Source: Tetrahymena thermophila SB210
Taxonomy: Eukaryota > Ciliophora > Oligohymenophorea > Hymenostomatida > Tetrahymenidae
Reading direction: 5' to 3'
DNA length: 64,000 nucleotides
NCBI RefSeq assembly: GCF_000189635.1
Contig: NW_002476323.1
Coordinates: 69,419-133,418, forward strand
Of this stretch, positions 50,794 to 62,859 are shown one piece after another. Position 1 is the stretch's first letter. The number at the start of each line of letters is the position of its first letter. The notes under the pieces were generated by a model. It saw only the letters and a program-made list of their open reading frames with translations. It ran no database searches and was not told the origin of the DNA. The translations under genes and the position numbers were made by a program.

Positions 50794-53700
50794 TCATTTA
50801 AGCCTTTTAATAATGCCTAATTTTTATAATCCTATTTCATAACCTTTATGAGCAAATGCTAAAAATTGTTCTGTATGATCATCTTCACCAGAGATTGCTA
50901 TTTTTTCCATAATGGCTGTAAGATCGTTTAGACTGCTTTTAAGTTCTTTGTAACTTTAGTTGTTTATAATTATCAAGTTAAGACATTCAATAAAAAAATT
51001 AACATATAAGCAAAGCCTAGATGCAGAAAACGTTTCTCCACTGTGAAGTTTTTAATGGGCTTATAATTTCACTAACTCTAAATTTTTATTACATTCAATT
51101 TACTTTTAATGTAGGTAATTTAAGTTATCGTTTTGATTCAATTTATTAGGATGATCATCACCTTTTAAGTTTATATTTTTAAATTATTATTGATTATTGT
51201 CAATGCTGCAAACCTAGGAATGATTTATATAGTCTTTAGATGGTATTAATTTATTGCAGTTTAAGCATAAATTAGTACTATTTTAATGATTTTACTCTTG
51301 CTATTATTTAAATTGCTATTAAATAGACTAAGCCAATTTTTAATTAGCTGTTAGTAAGTCATTTAAATAGCTTTAATCTTTTGTTAAGTTTTCATTTTAT
51401 TTAGTTTGTTTAGAATTCAATTAGCTTTTATTTTTACTATTATTACCTCCTGTTAGTAAATCTAATTGTGAATTTGCCATAAATATCTAAATTAATTTAC
51501 TATTTGAGCAGTCTGTTATTTTAGATATATTATTAGAAGTATTTTATAAGCTATGCTAAGTAGGTACGTTACTTTAAGTTCCATATGGCTGAGTATTTTA
51601 AACATTATTTGTGAGAACGTTATTTTGCTGTAATGTTGACTAATTAATTTTATTATTACTGCTTTACTGAATATTTAATTTTGAATTATTGTTATTAGTA
51701 TAAATTTACTTATTTGAGTTATTTGAGTTATTTTCTGTTGCATTTTATCTTATATTATTAACAGAATTGTCTTTTGAATGTATATAAGAATCATTGTTTT
51801 ACTTTTAATTTTTCATTTAACTTCGTTATTAAGATTAACTAAAGCTATTATTAGTAACTGTTCTGATTTAACTTTAAGCCTCTAAAGCATCTTTTTATTA
51901 TTATTTTATTTAAGAAAATTTATTTTCTTCTTTTTAAAATACTCTTTATTTGATTTATCTCTTTTACTATGTTAGCTAAGATTAATTGCAAGAATTATCA
52001 TTACTTTTACTGTTGATAAAAGGCTTTTCCTTAAGTAGATTAGAATCAATTTTATTTAAAACAGAATCTGAAATACTTTTACAGTTGCTTTAATCATTAT
52101 GAGGGATAGTTGAACTTGATTTATTAAATAATGAGGAATCATTATCAGTGCAAGACTTAGACTGTTAATAGCTTTTTAAATTCTATGCCTTCAAGTTTTA
52201 TCTGATACTAGCTTACGAAGATTAAACCAATTTTACTTGATTTTCTTCATTTCTAATAAATTATGAATCTACTTACTTAGTCTGTTAGGATTAGTATGAA
52301 GAATATGAACAAATTAAATCACTTTTTTATGAGTAATTTTTAGATGAGTTTGCCTCTTTGACTTCATCATATTGATGCATTTTTTAGCCCTATGAAGAAG
52401 TTGATGAATTATTTTTTAATTGGCATTATTGACTTTACAAATAACTTGCTTCTTGTGTTGATAAATTGCTATTATATTATCTTTGTTATAGAACTTGGTT
52501 TTCTTTTAGGTTATTTTAGTATTCTTTTTAAATGCTACTAAAAAATTCTTAGAATAGAGGAAATTTGTTAGATTTTATAATAGATTCTTAAGTATTTTCT
52601 TTATCTTCTTCTTAGTTTACATCGAGAATGTGCTAATCAGTATTAATCTGAATTATCTTATTACCTATTTCCTTATCTAAGAAGGAATGTTATGAGTTAC
52701 CTTACTTTTTATGACTATAAAGTTGCAAGCTATTATAGTTGGAAGATTAATTAAAATCATAATTATCTTCAAAAGTTTTAAGTCTTTGTCCGCTTACATT
52801 TTAACCATTGAATTTTGTCTCTTTAGCATTTATGTAAGCTGTAGTGTAAGACTTATTATGACAAATATCTGAGAGTTTTACTAAGGGTGAACTTAAAGAT
52901 TAAACAAAGAGTTCACTGTTTTTAACATCTTCAAATGATTGAGAAAATGTTTATCTGCCATTTATTATAGAGTCTTTTATAGATCTTGGATTCTTAAAGA
53001 TTTAGTTCTTTTAATTTTTAGCATCCACATTTTATACACTCTATCCTTTTTTAATGTCCTCATAACTTTAATTCTATAAAGTAGAGGATTAAGAAGTGTT
53101 ATTATTATTATTTGGTTGTTACTGCTATTGTGGCTTAGGAGGAAGAAAGAGAGATTTCTTTTTTAATTCAACAGACAGATTTAGAGAATTTTTTGAGTTG
53201 ATATTACTTTTAGATAATTCAGTTGCACTCTTTTTACGAGTAAAAGTAAAAGATTGGAAAGAATCCTATCCTTATTTTATATGGTTATTTAGTTCTACTC
53301 CTTGTCCATTTTACAGTTTTGGTTTTAATTGATTTGCAAATATCTCTTACTTTTCATTGAATGAGTGAATTGCTTGCTAATATTTTTGTTGCAGCTATTT
53401 TGTAATTGGCAAATCTTAAGTAGGAGATGTTTGCTTATCTGTTATTTGTTTTTCAGAATAGTAGTTGTTATAAGTCCCATTTGATTAATTTGCATTCTAA
53501 TAAACAAATCCAGAAGAAGCAGACCTATTTCTATTGAATAAAGTATTTATATTCTCTTTTGGTTTATCTTATATTTATTACAAATTAAGGTTTTATTCAA
53601 AATGTTAATCTTGTTAAAATTATTTTATATTATTCTCACTAATATTTTAATTTAAACCTTACTTCTCTTATGTATTTTACATTAAAGATTAATAATTCGA

Positions 53701-56148
53701 TTTTTATTAGTATTTAGGAGATGGTTTAAATTTGCTTTCATAAGAATAGCATGTTTAAAGCAGCTAAGCAGGAGGAGCTTAGCGGTCTGACTCTAAGAAT
53801 GTCCTTTTTGATTCTACTTCTTCATTTATTTATTTTGCAGCAGGTTAAACTGACAAAACCATGTTGCGTTAAAATTTTTTATTTTCTTCAGGATCGTTAA
53901 TCATTTTATTAGCTGGTAAATTCTCTAAAGCTTGCTGTTTCTCCATAAAAATATTAGAATTTTATTAATTGACTAATCCAAGCATAGTTTTAGTCTATGA
54001 AGAATATTCTTAAACTAGGAAACTGTTGTTATCTCTATTTTCTTACTGCTTATTTATAGGAGTAGCTTAAAATGAGGAAACTGTAAAAGGTTTAACATTT
54101 ATAGATGATTCTTTTATGAAATTATTATTATTAACATTGTTGTTATTTAGGCTTAAGTTAACAGGTGTTAAAGATAAGTTTTAACCTTAATTTTGGAAAA
54201 TTTGCTGAATTTAAACTATTTTGTTGGATCTATCAAAGGATTAATTAGCTTAATTATTTTCCTAGATGTAAAAAGGATTCCAGCTAGAATAGTTTCTTGA
54301 AACAGAATGACTGTACCTATTATCCGTATTACGAGCCATAGCTGAGTTTTTTTCAAAGGAAGATAGAATCCTATCATAAAAGTGATTATCTGCACTTGTA
54401 TTAGTCATAGTAGTGTTGTAAATCCTTTATATTCTACTTTTATGCTTTTCAATTAGTTCTTTATTTTTTGAGTTAGTGTATTAATCGATATATTAGCTGC
54501 ACTCTGCATTTTTTGTGTCTGATGTTATTATTTATTTAAGCTTATTTAAAGAAAACTTTTTTCCTGATGAAGAATTTCGTTATAATTGCACCTAAAAGAT
54601 ACTATTATTACTCTAAAATTAGTTGTTATTTTAATCTTACTCATCAGTGGTGGTCATTCTTAAATTTTTATCTGAAGCTTTATTTAAATCTTGCTTTTTG
54701 AAAGAGAGTAATCTATTTTCTCTTTGTAGATTTTCATTTGGATCATATTAAGATGGATACATTTCTAAAGGATCAGCTGCTTCTTCTCTATTATTTTACA
54801 TCTTTAAAATATTATTTTATTGCTCTGCTTTGTTTTGCTGCATCATAGAAACAGGAGTTATTGGAACTTAATCTTCGTTTAATTAGAGCATATTTTATTT
54901 TTATTATAAGTTACTTTCTTTGAAATAGTTCTTTAACGGAGAGTAAATGCTACTAACAGGGCCAGAAGTAAGTGATTTTCTCTATGAACTTCTGTCACAG
55001 CTTAACTTAGAAGTTTCATTCTAGACTTTCAGAGATTAGTAATTATTTATAAATGCTCCTTTGGTATTTAGCTAATCAAAATCTGATTATATTGTAGTTA
55101 ATCCAGCTGCTGTAGATTTCTCAGTTATCTAATTAGTCAAATTTATTTCTTCATTTTCTTTTAAATTTCCTTTTTGTTATGGAACGTTACTTTTATTTTC
55201 ATTTTAAAATGCATTTTATTTTTTTAAATTAGTAGGCTCAGATTTTTTATCTTAATTTTTTTCTTTCAAAATATTTTATTCTTGAAGTTAACTACTTTGA
55301 ATATCTTGCTGAGATCCTTGATTTTTACAAAAAGAAAACCTTGCTCCAATACCTTATCCAATAACTGTAAATTTTGTAGGATTACCAAATGAATTCAAAG
55401 ACGAAACTGTATCTCTGTTCTTATTCTCATCATTCATAACAGGAGTCTAGCCTTAAGAAAAATTTTAAAATTATTCGGCTTACTTTGAAATATCTTATGT
55501 TTTAACACTACTTCTAATAGAACTACCTATAGTCTGTCTATGCATTTAATTTAGATCATTTTTATTTTGAATTTCTTAATTAAGCAAAAGAATTTATTTT
55601 TAATTGGAATTCTCTTATTAATTTATGCATTCATTGGAAGTTGAGAGCTGTTTTTGTATTTACTTTTTGTTAATTGCTTCAAATTGCTAAGTCTTTCCTT
55701 AGGTTAGTTTTAAACTATTTGCTTTACCACTAAATTGAGGAGAAAAATCTCTTTGAGAATTTTCAGTAAAAATTCTTCTTTGCTATATAAAATAAGGATT
55801 TTAACCAGTTGAAAAAGAGCGCTGAGGTTGTTCTTATCCAACTTATGAATAGCTTCTATTAACATTTAAAGCCTAAAACAAATTTTAATTATTGATTAAA
55901 TGAAATTAATTTAGCTATTATTATTATTATTATTATTACAACATAAGATTTGTGAAATTTTATTATTAAGGAACAAATATTGATTGAAATGATAAGTTTC
56001 TAGTAGGCTGATAAGAAAAATTTTATTGTTAAGGAGTTAAATTTGGAATTTATTAAACTTGTTAATTTTAAATAAAAATCTATTTTTTAGGTGTATTTGA
56101 GTTAATGAAAAGCTATCCCTACTACTATTAGCCTTGAAGAAGATATTG

Positions 56149-56182
<34 letters not shown>

Positions 56183-57207
56183 GTAGGAAATTGCAAATAA
56201 GATTAATTAAAATTAATACTCTAATTGGAGCTATATTATTTTTGCATATTCTACAAATATTCCTGTTAATTTTTCGTTATTTCAATAACTTTTTAAGCAA
56301 CGCTTTGGATACTTGAGTTATCTTTTTATTCTGAAATTTATCTCTATCTAACTATATAAACGCACTCCTTGTTTTTTAAGTTTTCTGACTCAAGACTTCC
56401 ATTCCTGTTTGTTGTATTATACTAGATATTGCTTCTGTTATTGTTCAAGCTAGCTAGTGAATTATTGTTATTTAATTAAGGCTAAGAAGTATTGTTAGAG
56501 TTGTCTTTTGTGTATGGCTAGCTATTAAATATTTTAGAATACCTGAAGCTCTTTTTAGGAGATTCGCTTATTGTTGCGCGTTAACCTTGAGCTTTAATGA
56601 ATTCCTATGCAGTTTACCTTCTTTAAGATGTATTGTAGAAGTTTAATCTATTTTAGGGAGAAAATTTATCAAGTTACTTTAGCTATGAATAATTTTCAGT
56701 ACTGTGAGAGAAAGCTACATTTTAATTTAAAAAAATTTAATTAGCTAAAACACCTTTGCTTTACTAACCAAGTTAATCCTTTTTAGGTTAGTTAATTTTA
56801 AATTCTAGCTTTTCTATACAAATAGAATTATTATTTATTTTGGCATACTAAAATTTTCTTGGCTATTAAGACTATACGGGCATATTCTTATCAGCCAATG
56901 ACTTGAAAGGAGACATTTCTGGTATAGCCTTTAAGTGTTTATTTAAATTTTAATTATTTTATTTAATCAAACCCTTAGACATGTCGTTTTCAGATGGAAT
57001 TTATTAGCGACTGAATTCATCAATAGAGTTATCATATGCAATTTTATTGCTAGTAGAAATAGAATTTATAGTATGAACGCTACCTTCACTTGACTTCTTT
57101 AGTTATTTTTACTAACAGCTTCCTTAATTCTATTTGGACTAATCTTAAACTGCTGATCCATTTTGGAAATCTGAATGCAAACCCTACTGTAAATCTTAAT
57201 TTATCAT
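50794..57207 (-). CDS. 2137-aa intronless Gln/Asn/Ser-rich protein with C2HC zinc finger
   Basis: A continuous 6414-nt frame runs from MINQDLQQGLHSDFQNGS to IIKRLK-TGA without an intron, unusual here for such length. Nearly all is low-complexity Gln/Asn/Ser/Lys sequence with poly-Gln runs of 11 (56146-56178, nine TAA plus two CAA) and 8 (55915-55938, seven TAA plus one TAG). Short repeated S/T-P and NSSS motifs suggest phosphorylation. Near residue 1982 a C-x2-C-x12-H-x3-C finger (CLNCNKLIPSKDYINHSQVC) appears, followed by a helical C-terminal domain of about 130 residues (ECLNLIIINNQSYKELKSSL, DHTEQFLAFAHKGYEIGL). The finger plus helices are probably the functional part. The rest may drive condensation. 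Function unknown. Confidence 0.85.
55915..55938 (-). repeat. TAA microsatellite encoding poly-Gln (8)
   Basis: Seven TAA codons plus one TAG code for eight glutamines under the ciliate code. In the standard code this would be eight consecutive stops. Confidence 0.9.
56146..56178 (-). repeat. TAA microsatellite encoding poly-Gln (11)
   Basis: Nine TAA and two CAA codons give eleven glutamines, in frame (codons 344-354) with the 6.4-kb gene. Trinucleotide slippage here changes glutamine tract length without frameshift. Confidence 0.92.
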
Positions 57208-57682
57208 TTATTTTTCTTCTACTTTATTAATTAAATTTTTCTTTTGTAGTTTGCATAAACAATAAAAATATATATTTCTACTTATTTCACGTTTTTTTCT
57301 TTTCACTATTTCAATTATTTTTACAATTTGAGAGAGGAATCTATTTATCTTTCTATCTGTTTTTTTTTTCTTCAATATTCTACTGTAAAGATTTATTTAT
57401 TTATTTTAACAGACACTTGAAAAACAAACATTAGTAATAGGTGGTTTAACTATGAATAACTGAAATATAAATTATATACTTTTAAATTATTTATCATAAT
57501 TTGAAAGATTTCAAAATATCATCCATCTATCTATATTAAAAGGCAGATTGATGATATATATTTCATTTACAATTTATTTTAATTTATATTTATTTACCTT
57601 TGTTAAAATACTTTAAAATAAAAAAGAATCTTTTACAAATTTAAGATTTTTAAAGTGATACAAAATATAAAAATATTTTCTT
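57208..57682. other. Short intergenic region
   Basis: Promoter side of the poly-Q gene and 3' flank of PSMG2. A/T-rich; nothing else seen. Confidence 0.5.
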
Positions 57683-58693
57683 TCATTCATCATGAAGAAT
57701 AACTACTGAATCTAAAGAATAAGAAATATTTTTGGTAATATCTTTCTCTTAAAATGTTAATGGTTTATATGCTGCTTAATCAGCTTAGGCATGAATAAAT
57801 TGTTATAATAATCTAGCTGCACCAACAAGATCAGAACCTGGTTAAGCATATATAAGCAAAGCACAGAAGCTAAAATCAGCAAATTCCTTTCTTTTACTAA
57901 AGTGATAGCTTAGGCCAGATCCGTAAAGGACATCATGAATTTCTTAATCCTCTCTTTTAATTAGATTGATATTCTTGAATTAACTCAAATTAAGGATCTA
58001 TTCTTTGCTTTACAACTACTCAAATTTAGGATTTCCATAATAGTAAGTATTTGGGGTGCTTATTTTTAATTAAATTAGTTATTTTAATATTTTTAAATTA
58101 ATGTTTAATATTTACGGTGAATTTATTTCGAAGTCAGGTCTATCAGAAATAGGAAGAGAAGAAAGGAATATCAAAGATTTGAAGCTATTCTAAGAAACAA
58201 AATCATGGATTTCTTCTAAAAACTATTTTTTTCTTCCCTATTCATTAAATTAAATATTTTGTAAAAATTAAAATTCAAAGCTTAATATTACTTCAAAGCA
58301 TCCAGAACGGATTTGTAAGAAAGTGTATTGCTTGTATTAATATAATTCTGCGCTTAACAAAAGTTAGTATTTTCCCTATAAGTTTGATATTTAAACCTTG
58401 TCAGCAATAAATTTAGATCTATAATATCCTATAAATATTTTTATATGATGAGTTAATTCTACTATTTTTGTTATCTTTCAAAATACCTATTTTTCTGACA
58501 TCATTGTTATTTATCAGTAAATCTAAACATAATCTGCCTACTTCTCCTCTTGATAAGGAGTTCTGTTTATAAAAGATTAGTTAACCAATTAAAATGAGAA
58601 CATAATATAGTATATATTTTAATGCTTTACGAATACTAAGTAAGTTTGGTTAAAGGGAGTTACTTAAACTCCTTGAATTGGTTGGAAGGACAT
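57683..58693 (-). CDS. PSMG2: Proteasome assembly chaperone 2 (PSMG2/PAC2-like)
   Basis: Five exons (introns 58563-58636, 58429-58486, 58238-58291, 58059-58115) give a 768-nt CDS, 255 residues, close to human PSMG2. The order of conserved blocks matches PAC2. SLSRGEVGRLCLDLLI comes near the N-terminus (human VGNVGQLAMDLII). LLLSAELYQYKQYTFLQIRS follows (AEVYSLPSRKLVALQLRS). Then come FLEEIHDFVSQNSFKSLIFL and SSLPISDRP (CxxVIVLSSSHSYQRND). Last are the Gly-rich VLYGSGLSYHF and ALLIYAQPGSDLVGAARLLQ (VLLKFVSEGDNIPDALGLVE). PAC2 pairs with PAC1 to build the 20S alpha-ring. The C-terminal extension DKNISYSLDSVVILHDE-like tail ends acidic, without an HbYX motif. Confidence 0.72.
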
Positions 58694-59261
58694 ATTTTTT
58701 TTTAATTTATTTTTAAGGTTTCAGAAATAAAAATATTAACAATATTTTATATTTATTTAATAAGATTGTTTAGTTTTGATATAAAGATAGATATCAGAAA
58801 ATATAAAAGATATCCGAGTCATCACGTTTTTAATTTCAATGATATTTGTAAGGATCTTATTCTTTAAATTAAAAACATTAATACTAAAATTAATATATTC
58901 ATCTAATCTACTTTTTTGCTATAATTCGGAATAGTTAATGCCATTTATCCTATTTATTATATATATTGGTTTATAAAGCTGAGCATTTTATTTTTTCATT
59001 TTAATATTTAAATCATGACAATTTTAATGAAAAACCTTAGAATTATTTCAACTTTATATTTCATCGAGGATATTTGAAAAATATTTAAGCATAAAAGAGT
59101 AGAAGGAACGAAAAAAAATAAAGCGATTGATGTATTAAAGTATAAATAATATTTAATTAAATATATTTGAATTATAAACTATTAAATTTTAAAAGCAATT
59201 AAGAAGAAATAGTTGATTTAATTAACATTCTTTAAAGTAAAAAAGCAAAATATTAATAGAA
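58694..59261. other. Divergent promoter region
   Basis: It lies between the leftward PSMG2 and rightward DPM3 genes, both short housekeeping genes. It may serve as a shared promoter; no motif is called. Confidence 0.5.
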
Positions 59262-59540
59262 ATGGTTAGAAAAACTAAGTTCATCGTTTTATTTTTACTA
59301 TTTGGTTTGGTTTGGAGTTTTGTAGTTTTTAGTGGTTTACTTTCTAAGAACAAGCCTTTAGACACTATAGCAAAAGCTCTTCCTGGATATCTATTGATGG
59401 TATTTGGCTGCTACTCATTATATTCAATAGGTTATGACTTATGGATTCTCAAAGAATACCCTGAAGATTACTAGTCATTATTAAAAGAAATTGATGAAGC
59501 AAAGGCTTTCTACAAAAAAAATGGTGTTAAAATTGATTGA
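59262..59540 (+). CDS. DPM3: DPM3-like dolichol-phosphate mannosyltransferase subunit 3
   Basis: An intronless frame of 92 residues, the same length as human DPM3, starts MVRKTKFIVLFLLFGLVWSF. There are two membrane spans (residues about 6-28 and 40-62). Then comes LPGYLLMVFGCYSLYSIGYD, matching the LP-x-YLLV-x-x-GCYAL-x-x-xGY signature, and a coiled helix (LLKEIDEAKAFYKKNGVKID) that resembles the C-terminal helix tethering the catalytic DPM1. DPM3 holds the dolichol-phosphate-mannose synthase on the ER. An in-frame TAG (read as Gln, EDYQSLL) would truncate it under the standard code. Confidence 0.88.
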
Positions 59541-60912
59541 CAGTATATTTAATCATTGTACTTTTTAAATTTTTGTTTGTAATTAGGATTATCGTCATGA
59601 TTATTTTACAAAATATAAAAATTTATTTGAAATTACAAAATAATTATTTCACTTACATGATAGGTCAAACAAAAAAAGTAGAAAGCAAATAATAAATCTT
59701 AATTTAAAATTAATATAATTACAAATATTTTATATTTTAAATTTTGTTTATTAAATTATTCTATTATGCTTAACAAATTAGATATAAAAATATTTGATAA
59801 AATTCTTTACTTTTTCTCAACTATATTTTATTCTTAATAAAATGAATAAATAATCAAATATATTTTACACATTTTTGTCTTTAAAATTATTTTATAAAGT
59901 TATTTCTTGACAAATTAATTTAACTAAGCAGTATTTTATAAGTGGGAATAATAAAATGCTTTACTATTAAATTATCATTTTAGATATTCTTCCAAACTAA
60001 TCTTAGCATTTATATTTCAATTGCAATACATTTTTTAATAATATCTAATATAGATTTTTTAATATAGAAAATTAAATATTTGAATCTAAAAATAAATTTA
60101 AAAAACTTATCGAAAAAGGAATAAAAATTTAAAAATTTTTTAATTTATATAATGAAAGAAATAAAACTTAATAAATTGAAATGAAAAATATTATTTTTAG
60201 ACGATTAGATACTAATAACAATATAAAATAATTAGTAAATAGTATTATAAATATGTAGTTAATATTAATTATTTTTTTATATTAAAATACTCTCTATATG
60301 TTTAATTAATAATTTATAATTATTCTTAGAATAAATATTGATTGTATGTATGTATGATGAAGTAGTTTTTGAATATAAGTAAGTTAGATATTTTAACTTT
60401 TACTAGCAACTAATTAATACTTTAATTAAATTTATTGTTTAGAATAATATCTACTTCATTCAGCAAACAATTAAAATGATGAATTATAGATTAGTTATTT
60501 ATTTATTAGTTTATGTTTTAAGTTTAAAGTTAGAAGTTGTTTTTCAGTAATAGTTGCATTAATAATAGTAATTAATTTAGTTTTAAAGAATCAATTTTTA
60601 AAAAAGAGAAAAATTCTTTTCTTTTTTTAATGGAGAAAATCAAACCCTTTTATTTGTATTATTAAAATTAATTTTATGAAAGGTGCTAACTTAAAATGGG
60701 TCATTTATTTATCCTGTTTAGCTCTTTTCGAATCTGTAATTATCAGGCTAAAGTCCATTCTAAGAGTTATCTCTTTCATATTTATTTAAAATTTTTTTTT
60801 ATTATAAATCTTCGAACAGATCTTCCTCAGGTTGTTAAGAACTTAATTTTTATTAAAAATTATCATTTTATTTTATAAATCAATCGAAATATTATTTTTA
60901 AATTATTTTTTT
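59541..60912. other. Convergent intergenic region, no feature seen
   Basis: A/T-rich 1.4 kb between the 3' ends of DPM3 and the RINGv-FHA gene. A hydrophobic short frame near 60696 lacks support. Confidence 0.5.
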
Positions 60913-62859
60913 TCAAATAGGAAAATACTAAATCATATAAATTAATTACTTGCAAGAGAAAAAGCCTGAAGAAGCTTTTTTAAGTTTAAGTTAAAGGACA
61001 GTTTAACCTATTTAAATAGATACTTTGTTCCAATCAACCGAGAAGGCTATAGGCTCTCTTACTAAAACAAGAGTTCCAAATTTAGAATTTTCATCCTTCA
61101 AATAAAATTTTTTATTTTTTAGTACAAGATGTGCATGCTCTCTAGAAACAGAAATGTCATTAATACGTATATGTGATTGAGCTCCTCTCCCCTTTTTATA
61201 TTAAATATAGAAATTTAAATTTTTGAAATAACAAAAGCTTAATTCCTTAAATTTTTATTATTATTTCAAAAATTTATTAGCTTACAATTTTGAGAAGAGT
61301 TTTTTCTTTTTTTGGTTTATTTTCCTTGGCTGTAGTTGAAAAATTAACTATAATTTAAGATTTAGGCTCATTAGTATCTTTTTGGAGCTTTTCAAGGATT
61401 ATATATGGGCATGCTGGATTTCTTATAGTGAATGTTGAGAATACTCGACCATTATGATTAATATATGCTAATAAATTAAAATAAAATGTTATATAGAGTA
61501 ATAAGAGCTTCAATTTATGAAATTGACGGATGTGTAGATTTTAAATTTTTTTATCAAAACAGATAAATGATTATGCATGAAGTGTCTATAAAAGAATAAA
61601 TTAAGTAAACTTTCGAAACAATTTTCAACTAATTTTAGTGAATAAATTACGTTTTAAAGGTTGTTTGCATAACTCACATTCTAATTTTTTCCATTAGTAT
61701 TCTGTGTAATAATCATTTTATTTAATAACTAATTTATTTTATAGCCATATTTTTAAGCATATTAAGTGTATGTACTAAACACTTCCTGTGCAAGAACATG
61801 GAGCTATGAATGGATTATCATCTATATAAGTGTCACCAAGACATATTCTGCATTATATTTCTTCAGTTGGTTTAGTTCCATTTTTAGAATTATAAGTTAA
61901 GAGTTCTTCCTAAAATTTATAAAAATTGTATTATTAAAATAGGTCTTTTAATGTAAATCAAGAAAAATAAATAAAACTATTAGATATGTATTTATTATTA
62001 CAATACATTTTATTTTAGCAAATAATAATCAAGAAAATATTCCTTGTTTTTTAATGCTAGCTACTGACTCAAAAAGCATAAACTTTAAAACAAGTAAATC
62101 GAGCAGCTTCATTTAATTTAATAAAATATGTAAATTTTTTGTTACAGGTTCTTATTATGAGAAATCGCCTATTGGATTAATTTCTTTTATTCTTAGTCTG
62201 ACTCTTCCAATCTTAATGTAATCATCAGCAGACAATTCATAAAAACCCTAATTTACAAAACAAATTTATGAATAAAAAAATAGTAAAAAATAATAATCTC
62301 AAGTAGATTGAAATCATTTTTTGTTAAATAAACTGAAATGTATTTATTACCTTTTCCTATTCATTATCTTTAAAAGTATTAATAATTATCCAAACACTCT
62401 TGTCGCTTATACCATGTTAATCTTTATTGTCCATAGATTCATTCTGTAATGTATATTTCTACTGTTGATGACCAATTTGTAAAAAACTCTCATTTTCCTA
62501 AGACTTTTATAGGATATAATCAATAAATATTCGAATTAAAACAAAAAATAATTTTTTTACATAATTTTCAGAGAAAGATATCTCATTGTTTTGTGAGCGA
62601 GTTAAGTATCCTTTATATTTATTAAACACTTAATTAATAACACAGACATTATTTTGCTTATGATTAAAGCTTAAATTCAAAAAGTAAAGTAAAAGTCTAT
62701 ATAAATTATAAATACCTGATTTTTTGACTTTAATCTTCTTTTTGATAATGTCTTTAGACTCAAAATCAAATAACTAATGTGATTCTTATTTCCAGCACAA
62801 TGCTTTAATACTCCTTTAATAAATAAAAAAAATCCTTTTATATACTTTGTTTAACTCAT
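60913..62859 (-). CDS. RINGv (MARCH-type) and FHA domain protein
   Basis: Multi-exon model from MSQTKSIKALCWKQESHQLF to QYFPI-TGA, roughly 330 residues. A first FHA-like segment, GFYELSADDYIKIGRVRLRI, is followed by a RING-CH (C4HC3) finger: CRICLGDTYIDDNPFIAPC, SCTGSVQYIHLICLKIWL and, after a short intron, ECELCKQPL. The C-terminus holds a fuller FHA domain with KIGRGAQSHIRINDISVSRE, HAHLVL, FYLKDENSKFGTLV and VSIQIGQTVLQL, including the GR, S-R-x-H and phospho-binding loop residues. It is probably an E3 ligase recruited to phospho-threonine sites. No membrane span is present, unlike animal MARCH proteins. Two introns are very short (32 and 28 nt). Confidence 0.85.

Noticed and set aside
53096..53332. 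78-codon plus frame
   Set aside because: It is antisense to the continuous 6.4-kb poly-Q gene.
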